Origin: Onishia taeanensis
Lineage (GTDB): Bacteria; Pseudomonadota; Gammaproteobacteria; Pseudomonadales; Halomonadaceae
Reading direction: 5' to 3'
Length of the DNA stretch: 64,000 nt
NCBI RefSeq assembly: GCF_013349955.1
Contig: NZ_JABVXC010000004.1
Location: 59,036 to 123,035, forward strand
The notes beneath the pieces were generated by a model. The model was not told the DNA's origin, ran no database searches, and saw only the letters and a program-made list of their open reading frames with translations. How positions within the stretch are numbered: position 1 is the stretch's first letter; each line of letters starts with the position of its first letter. This document shows positions 15,240 to 25,117 of this stretch, piece after piece. Made by a program: the position numbers and the translations under genes.

Positions 15240-16877
15240 TCAGAAATGCTGCATGGCGAGCCCTTTTGGACCGATCACCCAATGGCGTTTCGAGCCACGT
15301 TTACCGTTGCTACAGCAGGTAATCCCCTGGGCATCCAGCAGTGGGGCGGCACGCTTGAAGGCTGCGCCAAGGCCGCGCGCCTCACGTGGCCATTGGCTGT
15401 CCGACACACAGGTCGGCCGGAACTGGCCCAAGATGGCCAGCCAGACCCCCGCCGGATTTTCGACGGCTTCCGTGATGGCGTTAATCCTCAGGTATTCAAC
15501 AACTGCCTTGGCAATCGGCTCCTCTTCAGTCATCTCGCAGAGCCGCTCATTGCGATATGCCTCGTATTGCGACCAAAAGGCCTCTGCACTGCCGGTCAGT
15601 GTGTCGGAGACAATCATTCCGATACGACAGAAATCGTGCCAGCCGTCCGGTACTCTCCGATCCAAGCTCACTTGGCCGATATTGGCATGTGCCTTTCCGA
15701 GCATGCCAAGCAGTGCATTGAAGACGCGACTCTGATCTTCGCCTGGTAAGCTCTCCTGCGTATGCCATTGGGAAGATGCCTTGCCCGTCTGATCTGTTGA
15801 GGGTGATGGCATTTCCAGACTCAAGGTGAGTTCTACTAATTCAGGTTGTGTGATGACCGGTTCTAGGCTGCTCAGCAAAAAAGCACGCCGCACAGCGAGA
15901 CTCGATGTAATCTCATGGCAACCAATAGCTTTCCATTCCAGCCTGCTTTTGCAGAGCAACTCAAACATACGTCGCTGTACCGCCGAACTGAGCCCGTCTT
16001 CGACATTGTCCAGGTTGAGCACATGATGCCGCCAGGCTTTTTGATCTACGTCCTTGACCTTTGAGGGTGTATCACGAATCGCATTCTCCTTGATTACCGG
16101 ATCTAGCGTGCGCTTGATGACGTCTTGTAGTTGTGCCATTCCAGATTTAAGCTCTCCTGTGAGTTCCAGAACCAGCTGCTGACGTTCTGGCATCATGCAA
16201 AGCACCATGAACGTATAGATCAGCAGGTCTCGATCTTTCGGAATCGGCACATACGACTCAATGATACGCACGCCTGAGGGGGCCATCGCACTGGGACCCT
16301 GGATATACACCGTGTGAAAGGGGCGACAATTGGCGGGATGCCAGTAAGGATAGGCTAGCTCTGGCTGAATCATGTTCTCCTGTTTCGGAGGGAGCATCAT
16401 CACTTTTCCATTCAGTGCGATATATCGATTACCGTAATTGTCTAGCCAGGTTCGGCCATTACCGATTTCCGCAAAATCCGGGTAGTCCCCCCGAATGATC
16501 TCCAGCGCGTCCCGGACATTTTGGTCCGAAACGTCGCGGTTGTTATGGCTCGCTGCTATGTGCTTGATGATCGGTGCAATCATCTCCGCTTCCAACATCA
16601 GTACGGGACCGCCGAAGTTCGGTACAAGGAAATATACGCCGTTAGGATCAGCTACAAGGCGATAGTCTTGGTGAAGGATCTGCCGGATGAGGTTGGCCTT
16701 GCAGGGCTTGGGTGGCCGTCCCGCCCGGGAAAAGGGCAGTTGCTGGCTCGAGTTGTATCGACCGGTGCTTGCGGAAGAGATATCCTGATAGTTTATCTGG
16801 GAGTTAGTGTATGGATTGGGAAGATATGTACCGCTCCCTGTTGAGGATTGGTTGAGGGGATATGGGTTATCGTACAT
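15240..16877 (-). CDS. Phage/plasmid primase-helicase-like ATPase with a degenerate P-loop
   Basis: 545-aa protein. The middle resembles the NTPase domain of phage and island replication proteins: VLELTGELKSGMAQL lies where the family has a GExGSGKST P-loop, HHVLNLDNVEDGLSSAVQRRM where it has the Walker B/DNLS segment, and SSLAVRRAFLLSSLEPVITQPELVE the arginine/sensor region. A C-terminal winged-helix part ends RHWVIGPKGL. The P-loop Lys and Ser/Thr are replaced (Met, Ala, Gln), so ATP hydrolysis is unlikely. AAGGA lies about nine bases upstream of the ATG. The N-terminal 60 residues are Pro/Ser/Tyr-rich and disordered. The family assignment is by pattern. Confidence 0.55.
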   Translation of the reverse strand: MYDNPYPLNQSSTGSGTYLPNPYTNSQINYQDISSASTGRYNSSQQLPFSRAGRPPKPCKANLIRQILHQDYRLVADPNGVYFLVPNFGGPVLMLEAEMIAPIIKHIAASHNNRDVSDQNVRDALEIIRGDYPDFAEIGNGRTWLDNYGNRYIALNGKVMMLPPKQENMIQPELAYPYWHPANCRPFHTVYIQGPSAMAPSGVRIIESYVPIPKDRDLLIYTFMVLCMMPERQQLVLELTGELKSGMAQLQDVIKRTLDPVIKENAIRDTPSKVKDVDQKAWRHHVLNLDNVEDGLSSAVQRRMFELLCKSRLEWKAIGCHEITSSLAVRRAFLLSSLEPVITQPELVELTLSLEMPSPSTDQTGKASSQWHTQESLPGEDQSRVFNALLGMLGKAHANIGQVSLDRRVPDGWHDFCRIGMIVSDTLTGSAEAFWSQYEAYRNERLCEMTEEEPIAKAVVEYLRINAITEAVENPAGVWLAILGQFRPTCVSDSQWPREARGLGAAFKRAAPLLDAQGITCCSNGKRGSKRHWVIGPKGLAMQHF

Positions 16878-17499
16878 TAAGCTGGTTCCTTAGTTTTCTC
16901 TTAGGGCATGATGTTCATGTTTTTTACTTGACTTCGCATGTTGTTTGTAGCGCTATCTGTGCGCTCGGCTACTATCAGGGTGTAGCGTATTTGGTATATA
17001 AATGTTCCTGTAAGTTGAGTTTTATTTTCCGCTTGAGGCTGTAGCCAGTGCGGCGTTTTTTGATTCGATACCTTCCATTAATCCAAGCTGTAAATGCTAT
17101 ATTTTATCGTCCTCATTCCGCCAAAAGTTGTTGTATTTATATGTATTAAGGGTGTTGTGGCGTATGAGAAGCCCGCCGTCCTGGTTTTTCACCCACCCAG
17201 TGGATGGTGAATAGCGCCGGTGAAGCCAGAAGGTCATTAGCCTGGAGCAGGATTGGCTTCGTTAAGGGGTTGTTCCCCACCTGTATCGTCTTCTGCAAGC
17301 TCCTACATTTTGACTCTCCTTCATTACTGATGTTGCCAAATTTAGCAGGTTGAAAATGGAGTGAATAATGATTTTTTTTAACTTTGGGTTTGTATGTCGT
17401 TAGATAATAAAAGATGCTTTTGGATGCTTCTGGACATACATGGTAACCATTTTTGTATGAGTAATTTTCAAGGAGCCAACCCGATCTGTGCCTGAAAAC
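16878..17499. other. AT-rich gene-free stretch
   Basis: About 620 bp, markedly AT-rich compared with its left side. No frame has a ribosome site and recognisable product. It likely contains the promoter of the primase-like gene and the lost left end of the IS21 element. Confidence 0.4.
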
Positions 17500-18795
17500 C
17501 CGTAGCTGGGGCGTTAGGCAAATCGCCGACGAACTCGGTGTCAGCAAGAACACCGTCAAGCGCTACCTGCGCTAGGGTGGATGGGCGCCCTAGGCCAGCC
17601 TGCAGCGCACATATTCACTTGATGTTCTGGATCACTGTCTGCAGTACCGCCTCCTGCAGCTCATCGGCATTGCCGCCGTGGTGCTGCAAGTCCTGCAGCT
17701 AGAACACGGTCTTAACCGTCAGTCTGCGGACGCTGGTACGCGCCTGCGAATCCTATTGCCAGGCGCTGGTCGCCGAAGACAAGGCGACGGTGAGATTCGA
17801 GACTCCACCTCGCGAGCAGCTTCAGATCGATTTCGGCAGCCGCCAGATCACCATCGGCAAAGAAGCGATCAAGATCTACCTGTTCGTCACTACCCTCGGA
17901 TACCCCCGCCGACACTATGCCTACTCCTTCCGTCACGAGCGTCAGTTGGTGTGACCACCAGCATGGAAGAGGGGCTCATTGGCTCCGTAGGGTGCCAGAG
18001 CAGGTACTGCTGGATAACGCCTGGGCACTGTCGACCACCACAATGCCGCCAGCCTCTAGGTGGCCTTCAACGATTAGCGTGTGGTCTTTGCCCGCTACTG
18101 GGGCTTCCGGCCGGTGCACTGCGCTCAGTATCGAGCCCGTACCAAGGGCAAGGACGAGCGCGGCGCTGGCTACGTGCAGCGCAACGCTATCGCGGCCGGA
18201 CATTTCTAATCGGGGTCAACAGGGGGGCTGGAGGCCTACCTGATTTGGTGGATGCGTGAGATTGCCGACCAGCGGATGCAATACGCCACCGGTGAGCTGC
18301 CGGCGGTTCGCTTCGCAGCTGAAAGGGCCAGCCTGCAACCGCCGAACGACAATCCGCCCTTCGAGCAGACGTGGAACTCGGCAGTTGCTTCCAGCGCGAT
18401 GCCACCGTTGAGGTCGCCACAAACCTCTACTGCGTGCCCTGCCGTCTGATAGGCGAGCCGGTTTTAGTCAGCGTGACCGACGGTGACATGCGGGTTCAAC
18501 ATGTCGGCCAGGAGTTAGCCCGCCACTCCGAGTTGAGCTGGCGCCCTGTGGTGCGGTTCCTGCCGTACCATCTGCAGTGCATTGTCAGCTATCGGCCGCC
18601 CAAGGTGGCTACTACGGGGGCTCTGGAGCCAAGCGGGAAAGTGGCTACCTTGGATCTATCATCCTCGACTGGCTGCTGCACCACAGTCACGTCATCACTT
18701 TTCGCGGCTGCAGTTACCGACTGTGGGACAAGCGTAAGGCTTGGCTCATCAAGCTCGATGGCATCCACCATCCCGAGCAGGTCGCCAGAGGATAA
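17500..18795 (+). mobile_element. IS21-family element, decayed istA and istB remnants
   Basis: Pieces of IstA in several frames: the helix-turn-helix WGVRQIADELGVSKNTVKRY (17504 on), then FETPPREQLQIDFGSRQ, LFVTTLGYPRRHYAYSF, VPEQVLLDNA, QYRARTKGKDERG and WWMREIADQRM, which run through the DDE region and beyond. At 18640-18790 comes the C-terminal end of IstB (ILDWLLHHSHVITFRGCSYRL). The first two thirds of istB, including its Walker motifs, are gone, and many frameshifts and stops are present. The element is dead. Confidence 0.85.
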
Positions 18796-19190
18796 GGGCC
18801 AGATTTCCCTGTCGGAGGTGACCAGGTTCTGATGTCGCTTGAAAGCAAAGTGGTCGGCCAGCTGCCCAAGGCACGCCGACCACCGATTCCTGCTTGTATG
18901 CGCACCGCATTCGCATCTGTCTGACCAGGCAGATGCGCCTGTAGGCATAACACCAGCGGAGGGGACCAGGGTCAGTAATTTTTTGCATTAGGTAGTCATT
19001 AACACACGGCCCTCATTAAGTGATTGAAAAATATGGCATAAAAATGCTTGGAATCGCCCTGGATGGTGGGCTTCTAGATATATATCCAGTGTTTGAGCCC
19101 TGTTTTTGAATAGGTGGCAAGTCGGCTCGATTATCTAACTGGTTCCGATACAATTCGTATTGTCGGTTGATTGATATAGAGGACTTGAAG
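18796..19190. other. Gene-free stretch before the AlpA gene
   Basis: About 395 bp. The left part is GC-rich and may be the old IS21 right end; the right part is AT-rich and carries the AlpA promoter region. No gene is recognised. Confidence 0.4.
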
Positions 19191-19424
19191 ATGAGCAACG
19201 ATAGAAAACTGAAGATCCTGAGAATGGCGCAGTTGGTAGAAAAGATAGGCATTAGTCGATCTTCAATTTATGCAAAAATTAATCCTCGGATGCCACAATA
19301 TGACCCAACATTCCCTGTGCAGATTTCTCTTGGTGCTAGATCTAAAGGCTGGTCTGAGCCGGATGTCGACAGGTGGTTGCTTGCAAACCAAGGGGAATCC
19401 AAGAGTGATCCTGATATTGCCTAG
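19191..19424 (+). CDS. AlpA-like excisionase/regulator
   Basis: 77-aa DNA-binding protein of the AlpA/excisionase type, with a helix-turn-helix in LRMAQLVEKIGISRSSIYAKI and the family ending GWSEPDVDRWLLAN. Such proteins switch on prophage or island integrase and excision genes. GAGGA seven bases before the ATG at 19191 supports this start rather than the one eight codons upstream. Its last codons overlap the end of the convergent gene on the minus strand. It forms a satellite-like module with the Gp2-type gene at 20.6 kb. Confidence 0.8.
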   Translation: MSNDRKLKILRMAQLVEKIGISRSSIYAKINPRMPQYDPTFPVQISLGARSKGWSEPDVDRWLLANQGESKSDPDIA

Positions 19425-20221
19425 AGTTTTTTCAATTTCTTGAAGATATCGTTGACTTCTTTGTTCTTGTTCATCCAGTTGGTGATCATTCGTTGAATAT
19501 CACTTTCATTCAGCTTTATTACTGACCGCTGATCGCTCTGCTCGTGGAATTGGAGTACTTTTTCATGCAGTTTGTATGCGGCAACTTTTACTGACGGCCA
19601 TCCATTATCTGGGCAATTCTCATACAGGAGGTCTATGAGACGATATTTCAAGTGCCTTAGATTCTGGTTGGCCAATCTTCCATACTCTTGCTGAAGGAGC
19701 TTTTCCCAGCGTTTTTCTTCAGCTATGCATGCGTCTTCAAGTCTTGTCTCTAGAGATGCGAATTCAACCAGCGCTGCCCATGATTGATCGCGTAAGCCTT
19801 CTTGGGCTAGGAGGTCGGAACAAACTAACCAAATGAATGAAGTTGAGAAAAACATAGATATTTTATCATCGATTTTTTCACAAAGATCAAGCTCTAAGGT
19901 TTCTTGGTAGTCGCTAGCTGGCGTGCCAGAAAGTATTTTCCTTTTAGCTGAAGCGTATTCTTGGTGGAAGAGCACGTTTGCTAATTCTTCTTCATTTTTT
20001 TTCGATGGAGATGAGCCAATGCTTGGAGGTTTTTGCGATATATGAAAATAGGTTTCGCAAAGCGTTCTTTTCAGCCTCTCAATATAGTCTTCAAGCGGGA
20101 TGGAGGAGATCTGGTGGTAATGGTCAGGGATGATGAGGTTTTTGTTTGTGAGGTGCTGATTGTATTCTCCTTCTTTCTTTTCTGATATGGAGGTAGTGGC
20201 AGGTAAGGGATTATTGCTCAT
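19421..20221 (-). CDS. Unknown alpha-helical protein of the AlpA/Gp2 module
   Basis: 266-aa protein with no signal or membrane segments. It is predicted mostly helical, with long charged helices (KLHEKVLQFHEQSD, NWMNKNKEVNDIFKKLKKL) and a Trp-rich middle. AAAGGA is positioned well before the ATG. Low GC sets it and its neighbours apart from the flanking DNA. It is convergent with alpA (4-bp overlap of stop regions) and divergent from the Gp2 gene. No family is recognised; cargo of a phage satellite is possible. Confidence 0.6.
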   Translation of the reverse strand: MSNNPLPATTSISEKKEGEYNQHLTNKNLIIPDHYHQISSIPLEDYIERLKRTLCETYFHISQKPPSIGSSPSKKNEEELANVLFHQEYASAKRKILSGTPASDYQETLELDLCEKIDDKISMFFSTSFIWLVCSDLLAQEGLRDQSWAALVEFASLETRLEDACIAEEKRWEKLLQQEYGRLANQNLRHLKYRLIDLLYENCPDNGWPSVKVAAYKLHEKVLQFHEQSDQRSVIKLNESDIQRMITNWMNKNKEVNDIFKKLKKL

Positions 20222-20577
20222 TGCGGATTTCCTTTGAATAATAATTCTAAAATTATGCCATAAACTTGCTATAAGTTCCAGGGCTTTAGGTTCGACGTTT
20301 GATTTATTTTGATTTTTTAACGTTATTTTCTGAATAAGCGAAGGCTATTATCTTTTGTTTTAACCCTTGCTGCGCCTGCAATGTTGAAAGTGGGTGGTTA
20401 GTTTTACTTTTGCTTTATATGTTATACCGAAGGGTTGTGCTAGGGTGGGTTGTCATGTTGTAGCAGTGCTGGAGCCATATCAGTACATGGATTTTAAATA
20501 GTGAGCGTTGAGTAAAGAGTATGTGTCTTATATCCAGATTGATACTTTTAGCCGTGTAGTCGATGATGGAGTGCTGT
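20222..20577. other. AT-rich divergent promoter region
   Basis: 355 bp between the divergent unknown gene and the Gp2-type gene, very AT-rich. It must hold promoters for both directions. An element's replication origin could also lie here, but I see no clear iterons. Confidence 0.4.
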
Positions 20578-21804
20578 ATGGAATATGAGGAATCTCCGGG
20601 TGAGAATTCGCATCCTTTTGACGAAGACTGGAATATTGATTGGGACTGGGGGACGAATCAGTCTCCTAGCGATAATGATGTGCCGTGGTGGGAGGGCGAG
20701 GAGCGACTGGCAAGAGGTGAGAACTTACAACAATGGGATATGAATGATGAGGAGTTATTCTTCGAGGAGGAGGTGTCTGATGACCAAGAAGAGCTGCTTT
20801 CAGAATCCGATAAAAAGTTTATTGCACACCTGCGTCGTGCAGAAGCGGTCATAAAAGGGATATTTGACTCTCGAGAAGATCACTTCGAGGTGGTGGAGAA
20901 AAAGAATGGGAAGCTGAAGCTCTTCCAATCCTTACATGGCAAAGAATTCCTGAAAGTCGTGAAAAAGGGCTGTGATGAGAGATGCGCACAGCTGCGCGTT
21001 GTCGATAAGAATCCTTACGTCGGTATTTATCACAAGGTCACAAGGAGGTGGGAGTATGAATTGAGGGCAATGGTGGAGTATGGCGTGTTAGCAGGAGGAG
21101 TCTCTAGGACCGTCAATGTCATGAATAAGATCATGGAGGAGATCAAGGATGAGGCCAGCAGGCCGATTATCCAGGACTTTTCACGGCGTGCTGATCGAGC
21201 GGCTAAAGACAGAAAGAAGGCGGCAACTGCAATTATCGATAGATGCTTTGCACAGCGGTCCCGTCTACTGGTGCTTAGAGTGGATTTGGGATATAGAAAA
21301 GGAAAGTTTATTGAATCGGAAGACTTTATGAAAGACATGAAGATGGTGAAGAAAGAATGGACGTTAATGAGTGATAGCCTTAAGTCAGGAAAAGTTGCTC
21401 CCAATGTGATGGCGGTCTTTGGCAAGCTGGAATACGGGGTCTTGGCTGGCTTTCATTACCATCTTGTTGTCATCATGAAGGGTTCCGGCAATCGACAGGA
21501 TATTAACTATGCCAAGATGGTGGGGCAGTATTGGTACAGCGAAGTGACGGGTGGGGAAGGCAGATACTTTAACTGCAATCGAATCAAGCATCGCTACAAA
21601 AAACTGGGGATAGGGACGATCAACTACCATGGAAAAGACAAAATCGATGCTCTGAAGGGAGTCGTGATCGATTACATTGTCAAGAGCGATTACTATATGA
21701 GTGCCCTGTTACCCTCCAAGAAAACCTTTGTCCAGCTGTCGTGCACGAACAAGGAGCAGATGGTCAGGCGCGGACGGCCACGACGTTATCTCTCCAAGGT
21801 GTGA
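20578..21804 (+). CDS. Inovirus Gp2 / YagK-YfjJ family replication-type protein
   Basis: 408-aa protein. The C-terminal half resembles the YagK/YfjJ (inovirus Gp2) domain: RLLVLRVDLGYRKG, then GVLAGFHYHLVVIMKG with a His-x-His as in HUH nucleases, and IDYIVKSDYYM carrying Tyr residues. The N-terminal 90 residues are strongly acidic (DEDWNIDWDWG, DEELFFEEEVSDDQEE). The family is found in filamentous phage-like and AlpA-bearing islands and is thought to act in replication or mobilisation. GGAG six bases before the ATG at 20578 decides the start. Low GC suggests transfer. Confidence 0.65.
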   Translation: MEYEESPGENSHPFDEDWNIDWDWGTNQSPSDNDVPWWEGEERLARGENLQQWDMNDEELFFEEEVSDDQEELLSESDKKFIAHLRRAEAVIKGIFDSREDHFEVVEKKNGKLKLFQSLHGKEFLKVVKKGCDERCAQLRVVDKNPYVGIYHKVTRRWEYELRAMVEYGVLAGGVSRTVNVMNKIMEEIKDEASRPIIQDFSRRADRAAKDRKKAATAIIDRCFAQRSRLLVLRVDLGYRKGKFIESEDFMKDMKMVKKEWTLMSDSLKSGKVAPNVMAVFGKLEYGVLAGFHYHLVVIMKGSGNRQDINYAKMVGQYWYSEVTGGEGRYFNCNRIKHRYKKLGIGTINYHGKDKIDALKGVVIDYIVKSDYYMSALLPSKKTFVQLSCTNKEQMVRRGRPRRYLSKV

Positions 21805-22377
21805 GAACCATCACACATCAATTTATGACATTGAACCGTTCAAGCTGATGTAGAGTCAGGCAGTTAAAAATTCCCACCTCGACTCCCCTCCCAGCGGTTC
21901 ACCTCTAAGGCGATCATCTCAGTACCAGCAGCGCATCAGTCACACTGGGCGCAGAGCCGATGTGGCACTGAACTGCCTATTTCTGGCGACAATCGAAGAC
22001 GCATTCCTCAGAAGCATCGGGCTGCTTTCCCTTTGGCGTTCCGGTTTTGTGGAGCCCATTGAGTCACCAGCGCTCTCCCCTGCACATTTATGCCCGGCAG
22101 ATCATGGCGCTGCGCCTGCAGGAGCGGGCGCTGTCAACGCCAATAAAGGTTGTCCGCTTTTCATCAACTGCACCAAGCGGTGCGGTACCCAAGGTTTTCT
22201 GGTGCTCCAAACGGTCTAGCTGCTCAACCTGCCTGAAATACTCCAGTTCTTTGCGGTATTCCTTTAGCTCAGCGGGGAGGCGGGGATGGCAACTTGCTGC
22301 TGGCGCGGCTGAACAGCATCAAAGAATTCTGGGTATCCGGATTAAGTGGTAGATGGAGCCTCCTGCTCCTTCGACCA
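21805..22377. other. Gene-free stretch between the Gp2 gene and the ISL3 element
   Basis: About 570 bp with only fragmentary frames. A minus-strand piece near 22.2 kb reads EYRKELEYFRQVEQLDRLEH, possibly the coiled-coil of an old protein, but no family is assigned. A sequence GGGTATCCGGATTAA near 22328 could be an end of the ISL3 element; its inverted partner was not found. Confidence 0.35.
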
Positions 22378-23680
22378 TTAACTCTCCCAGAAGGTTGATA
22401 GATCGACGCCGTAGTTCTTCTCGGGCTCGGGGAGACCCATGCTGTAGGTCATGGTGGCCTTGCCCAGGAAAGGGGATTCCTTTATCTGTGGCGCCTTCTT
22501 CTTGTGCTTGGTGGTGTAGAGCATCCGCGCCTGCATCACCTCGAATGAGTAGCCCCGGCCATCGCGGTTCTTGTCCTTGGCCAGCCGGTTGATCGACTCC
22601 GTGAAGGCGTTGGTGATCGGGATGTCGGTCTCGAAGTAGGTCAGCATCTCCTCACGCCATGAGCTGACGGCGCTGACAAGATCCTTCCAGACCTCCTTCT
22701 GCCCCTGCGGGATGTCGTCAATCCAGGCAGCTAGTGCCTGCTCAGCATCTCGCCGGGTGGCACAGTCCCAGATGTGGTAGAACTGTTCCTTGTGCTCGTA
22801 GGCTGCCAGCAGCTGAGGGAAGGCCCCCCGTCCAGGTCTCCATGATGAGCCGTTCGCGGTCTGAGACATCGTGAGCCCGCTTCAGCAGGATCTTCCTATC
22901 ACCCTTGAGCGTCCGTCGCTGGTTGGCCGTCAGCTCCTTCCTGAGCCCCTTGCGGACCTTCTCCAAGGCCTCGTTGGCCATACGCACCACATGGAACTTA
23001 TCGACCACGATGCGGGCCTGTGGCAGCACCGCCTGGACGGCACGGAGGTAGGGCTTCCACATATCCATGCTGACGATCTCGACCTTGTCGCGCTCGGTCA
23101 TGCTCATGAGCCGCTTCGTCACCGCGTCCTGCTGACGACCGGGCAACAGGTCCAACAGGGTGCGCTCTTCCAGGTTGGTCAGGATGCAGCGGTAGCGGCG
23201 GTTCAGGTAAAGCTCATCGATGCCCAGGCAGTGAGGTGTCTCAAAGCGGTGCCAGGCAGCCAGGAACTCAGCCTTCTTCTTGAAGATCTCGCGAACAGTC
23301 TTCTCGTCGAGGCCGGTGGTATCGGCTACATAGGCGTAGGGGTGGTTGAAGGCCTCCTTCTCGACGTGGCTGTAAAGCCTCCGCGTCATGCGGTGATCGT
23401 CTACCATTTCCGGTAGAGCTGGCCGGAACGTCCTTCCACACGCCCGGCAGGTGTGGCGGCGACGGACTACCCAGAGGGTGACCCGCTTTCCGTGGATGGG
23501 CAGGTCTCGGTAAGCCACATCGCGCTTGCCAAACCTGACGAACTCTCCCTCTACGCGGCACTCCTCGCAGGCCACAGGGACCGGAGCTTCAACCTGAAAG
23601 TGGAGGTCATGCTCTTCCATCTTTGTGCCCAGGATGCGGTATTCCGGTGAGTGAAGGACGTTGTCAGGCAGAATGCTCAT
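22378..23680 (-). pseudogene. ISL3-family transposase, frameshifted
   Basis: Complete ISL3 transposase in two frames. The first part has the zinc-finger region (CEECRVEG, CRACGRTF), the helix-turn-helix (TGLDEKTVREIFKKK) and the DDE region (LGIDELYLNR, VEIVSMDMWKPYLRA, VVDKFHVVR). The second part starts AFPQLLAAYEHKEQFYHIWD and ends FTESINRLAKDKNR... with the last acidic residue. The two join at a run of six G (minus strand, 22824-22829); five G would restore one frame of about 430 codons. A sequencing error at the homopolymer is a possible alternative to real inactivation. Confidence 0.85.
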
Positions 23681-23709
23681 GCAAACGTTCCTTGAGCCTC
23701 TTTGTCATG

Positions 23710-25083
23710 TCACGACGGCCATCTCGTGTGATGGCCGTCGATCACAAAGGTGTGCCGATGCCGGCCTCTCGAATGATGGTGGGGATGGCGATGCGGTTCC
23801 GGCCCCTCCCATCCCTCATGCTCATGTTGGTGGTGCTCGTCGTGATAGTGCAGATAGGTATGCGCCACCGGGTCGTGGTCATGCTCGAGGACCAGCGGGT
23901 CCCGTGCCGGCCAGACACGGGTCGCGAGCGCCGTCGACAGCAGCGCAATCGCCCCCAGCAGGGCGAAGGTCTCGATCAGCCCCACCTCGGCCCCAACCCA
24001 GCCGGCCAGCGGATAGGCCACCAGCCAGCAGGCATGCGACAGCGAGAACTGGGCGGCGAACAGCGCCGGACGGTCCTCGGAGTGGCACGACTGCTTGAGC
24101 AGGCGCCCAGTGGGCGTCATGACCAGCGAGGCGCCGGCGCCCAGCAGGAACCACAGCCCCATCAGGCCGGCGAAGCCGGGCGCGAACAGGCCGAGGAACA
24201 AGCTCACCGTCATCAGCGCGGCGCCCGCGAGCATGATCGGGCGTTCGCGCACGCGATCCAGCACCTTCGGCAGCAGCAGGGCCACCAGCATCGAACCGCC
24301 CCCCACCGCCGCGAAGGCCATGGCCACCGCCTGCTCGCCCAGTCCCAGGGTAGAGCGGACGTAGACCACGGTATTGACGATCTGCATGGCGCCGGCGGCC
24401 GACACCACCATGTTCAGGCCCAGCAGCCCGCGCAGCCGAGGCGTCTTCAGGTAGATCCTCATGCCGTGAGAGACCTTACGCCACACGCTCGGTGCCTCGT
24501 CCTCCGCCGCCTGGGGCGACGGCAACACCACCGAGACCACCAGACCGGCCGAGACCAAGAAGGCCAGGCCGTTGAGCAGGAACAGCACATCGAAGCTCAT
24601 CACCATCAGCAGCGCCGCGGCCGCCATGGGGCTGAGCAGGTTCTCGAGGTCATAGGCGAGCCGCGACAGCGATAATGCCCGGGTGTACTGTCCCTCGTCC
24701 TCGAGGAGATCCGGGAGCGTCGCCTGGAAGACCGGGGTGAAGCCAGCAGAGGCGGCATTGAGCAGGAAGATCAGCACATAGATCTGCCAGACCTCGGTGA
24801 CGAAGGGCAGCGCGCAGACCACGGATGTCCGTAGCAGGTCCAGGCTGACCAGCAGAGTGCGGCGCGGCAGACGCGAGGCATAGGCCCCGACCAGCGGCGC
24901 GATGCCCACATAGGCCACCATCTTGATCGCCAGGGCCGTGCCTAACACGATCCCCGCTTTCCCGGCCGCCAGGTCATGGGCCAGCAGCGCCAGGGCGACA
25001 GTTGTCAGCCCGGTGCCGACGAGGGCGGTGACCTGGGCCATGAATAAATGGCGGTAACGACGGTGACTCAGCACGTGGAGCAC
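23710..25083 (-). CDS. MFS metal exporter with His-rich tail (NreB/NcrB-like)
   Basis: 457-aa major-facilitator protein with about twelve membrane segments and MFS loop signatures (GAYASRLPRRTLL, and a symmetric loop in the second half). The cytoplasmic C-terminus is a long His-rich tail (LEHDHDPVAHTYLHYHDEHH, then HRHPHHH), as in nickel-resistance exporters of the NreB/NcrB type. GAGGAGG precedes a GTG start at 25083. It lies downstream of and co-directional with a CsoR/RcnR-class repressor gene. Its stop abuts the ISL3 element. Substrate Ni(II) or Co(II) is inferred from the tail and the regulator. Confidence 0.8.
   Translation of the reverse strand: MLHVLSHRRYRHLFMAQVTALVGTGLTTVALALLAHDLAAGKAGIVLGTALAIKMVAYVGIAPLVGAYASRLPRRTLLVSLDLLRTSVVCALPFVTEVWQIYVLIFLLNAASAGFTPVFQATLPDLLEDEGQYTRALSLSRLAYDLENLLSPMAAAALLMVMSFDVLFLLNGLAFLVSAGLVVSVVLPSPQAAEDEAPSVWRKVSHGMRIYLKTPRLRGLLGLNMVVSAAGAMQIVNTVVYVRSTLGLGEQAVAMAFAAVGGGSMLVALLLPKVLDRVRERPIMLAGAALMTVSLFLGLFAPGFAGLMGLWFLLGAGASLVMTPTGRLLKQSCHSEDRPALFAAQFSLSHACWLVAYPLAGWVGAEVGLIETFALLGAIALLSTALATRVWPARDPLVLEHDHDPVAHTYLHYHDEHHQHEHEGWEGPEPHRHPHHHSRGRHRHTFVIDGHHTRWPS
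23713..23740. terminator. 11-bp stem-loop at the end of the MFS gene
   Basis: CGACGGCCATC / GATGGCCGTCG with a 6-base loop, overlapping the last codons of the exporter gene. The stem is perfect but no T-run follows, so it may terminate weakly or protect the transcript end. Confidence 0.4.
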
Positions 25084-25117
25084 GGGTCCTCCTCGAGGCG
25101 TGGCTGTCGGTTATCGG

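Noticed and set aside
23623..24675. 350-codon plus-strand Gln/Arg/His-rich frame
   Set aside because: Antisense of the MFS exporter; composition is typical of a shadow frame.
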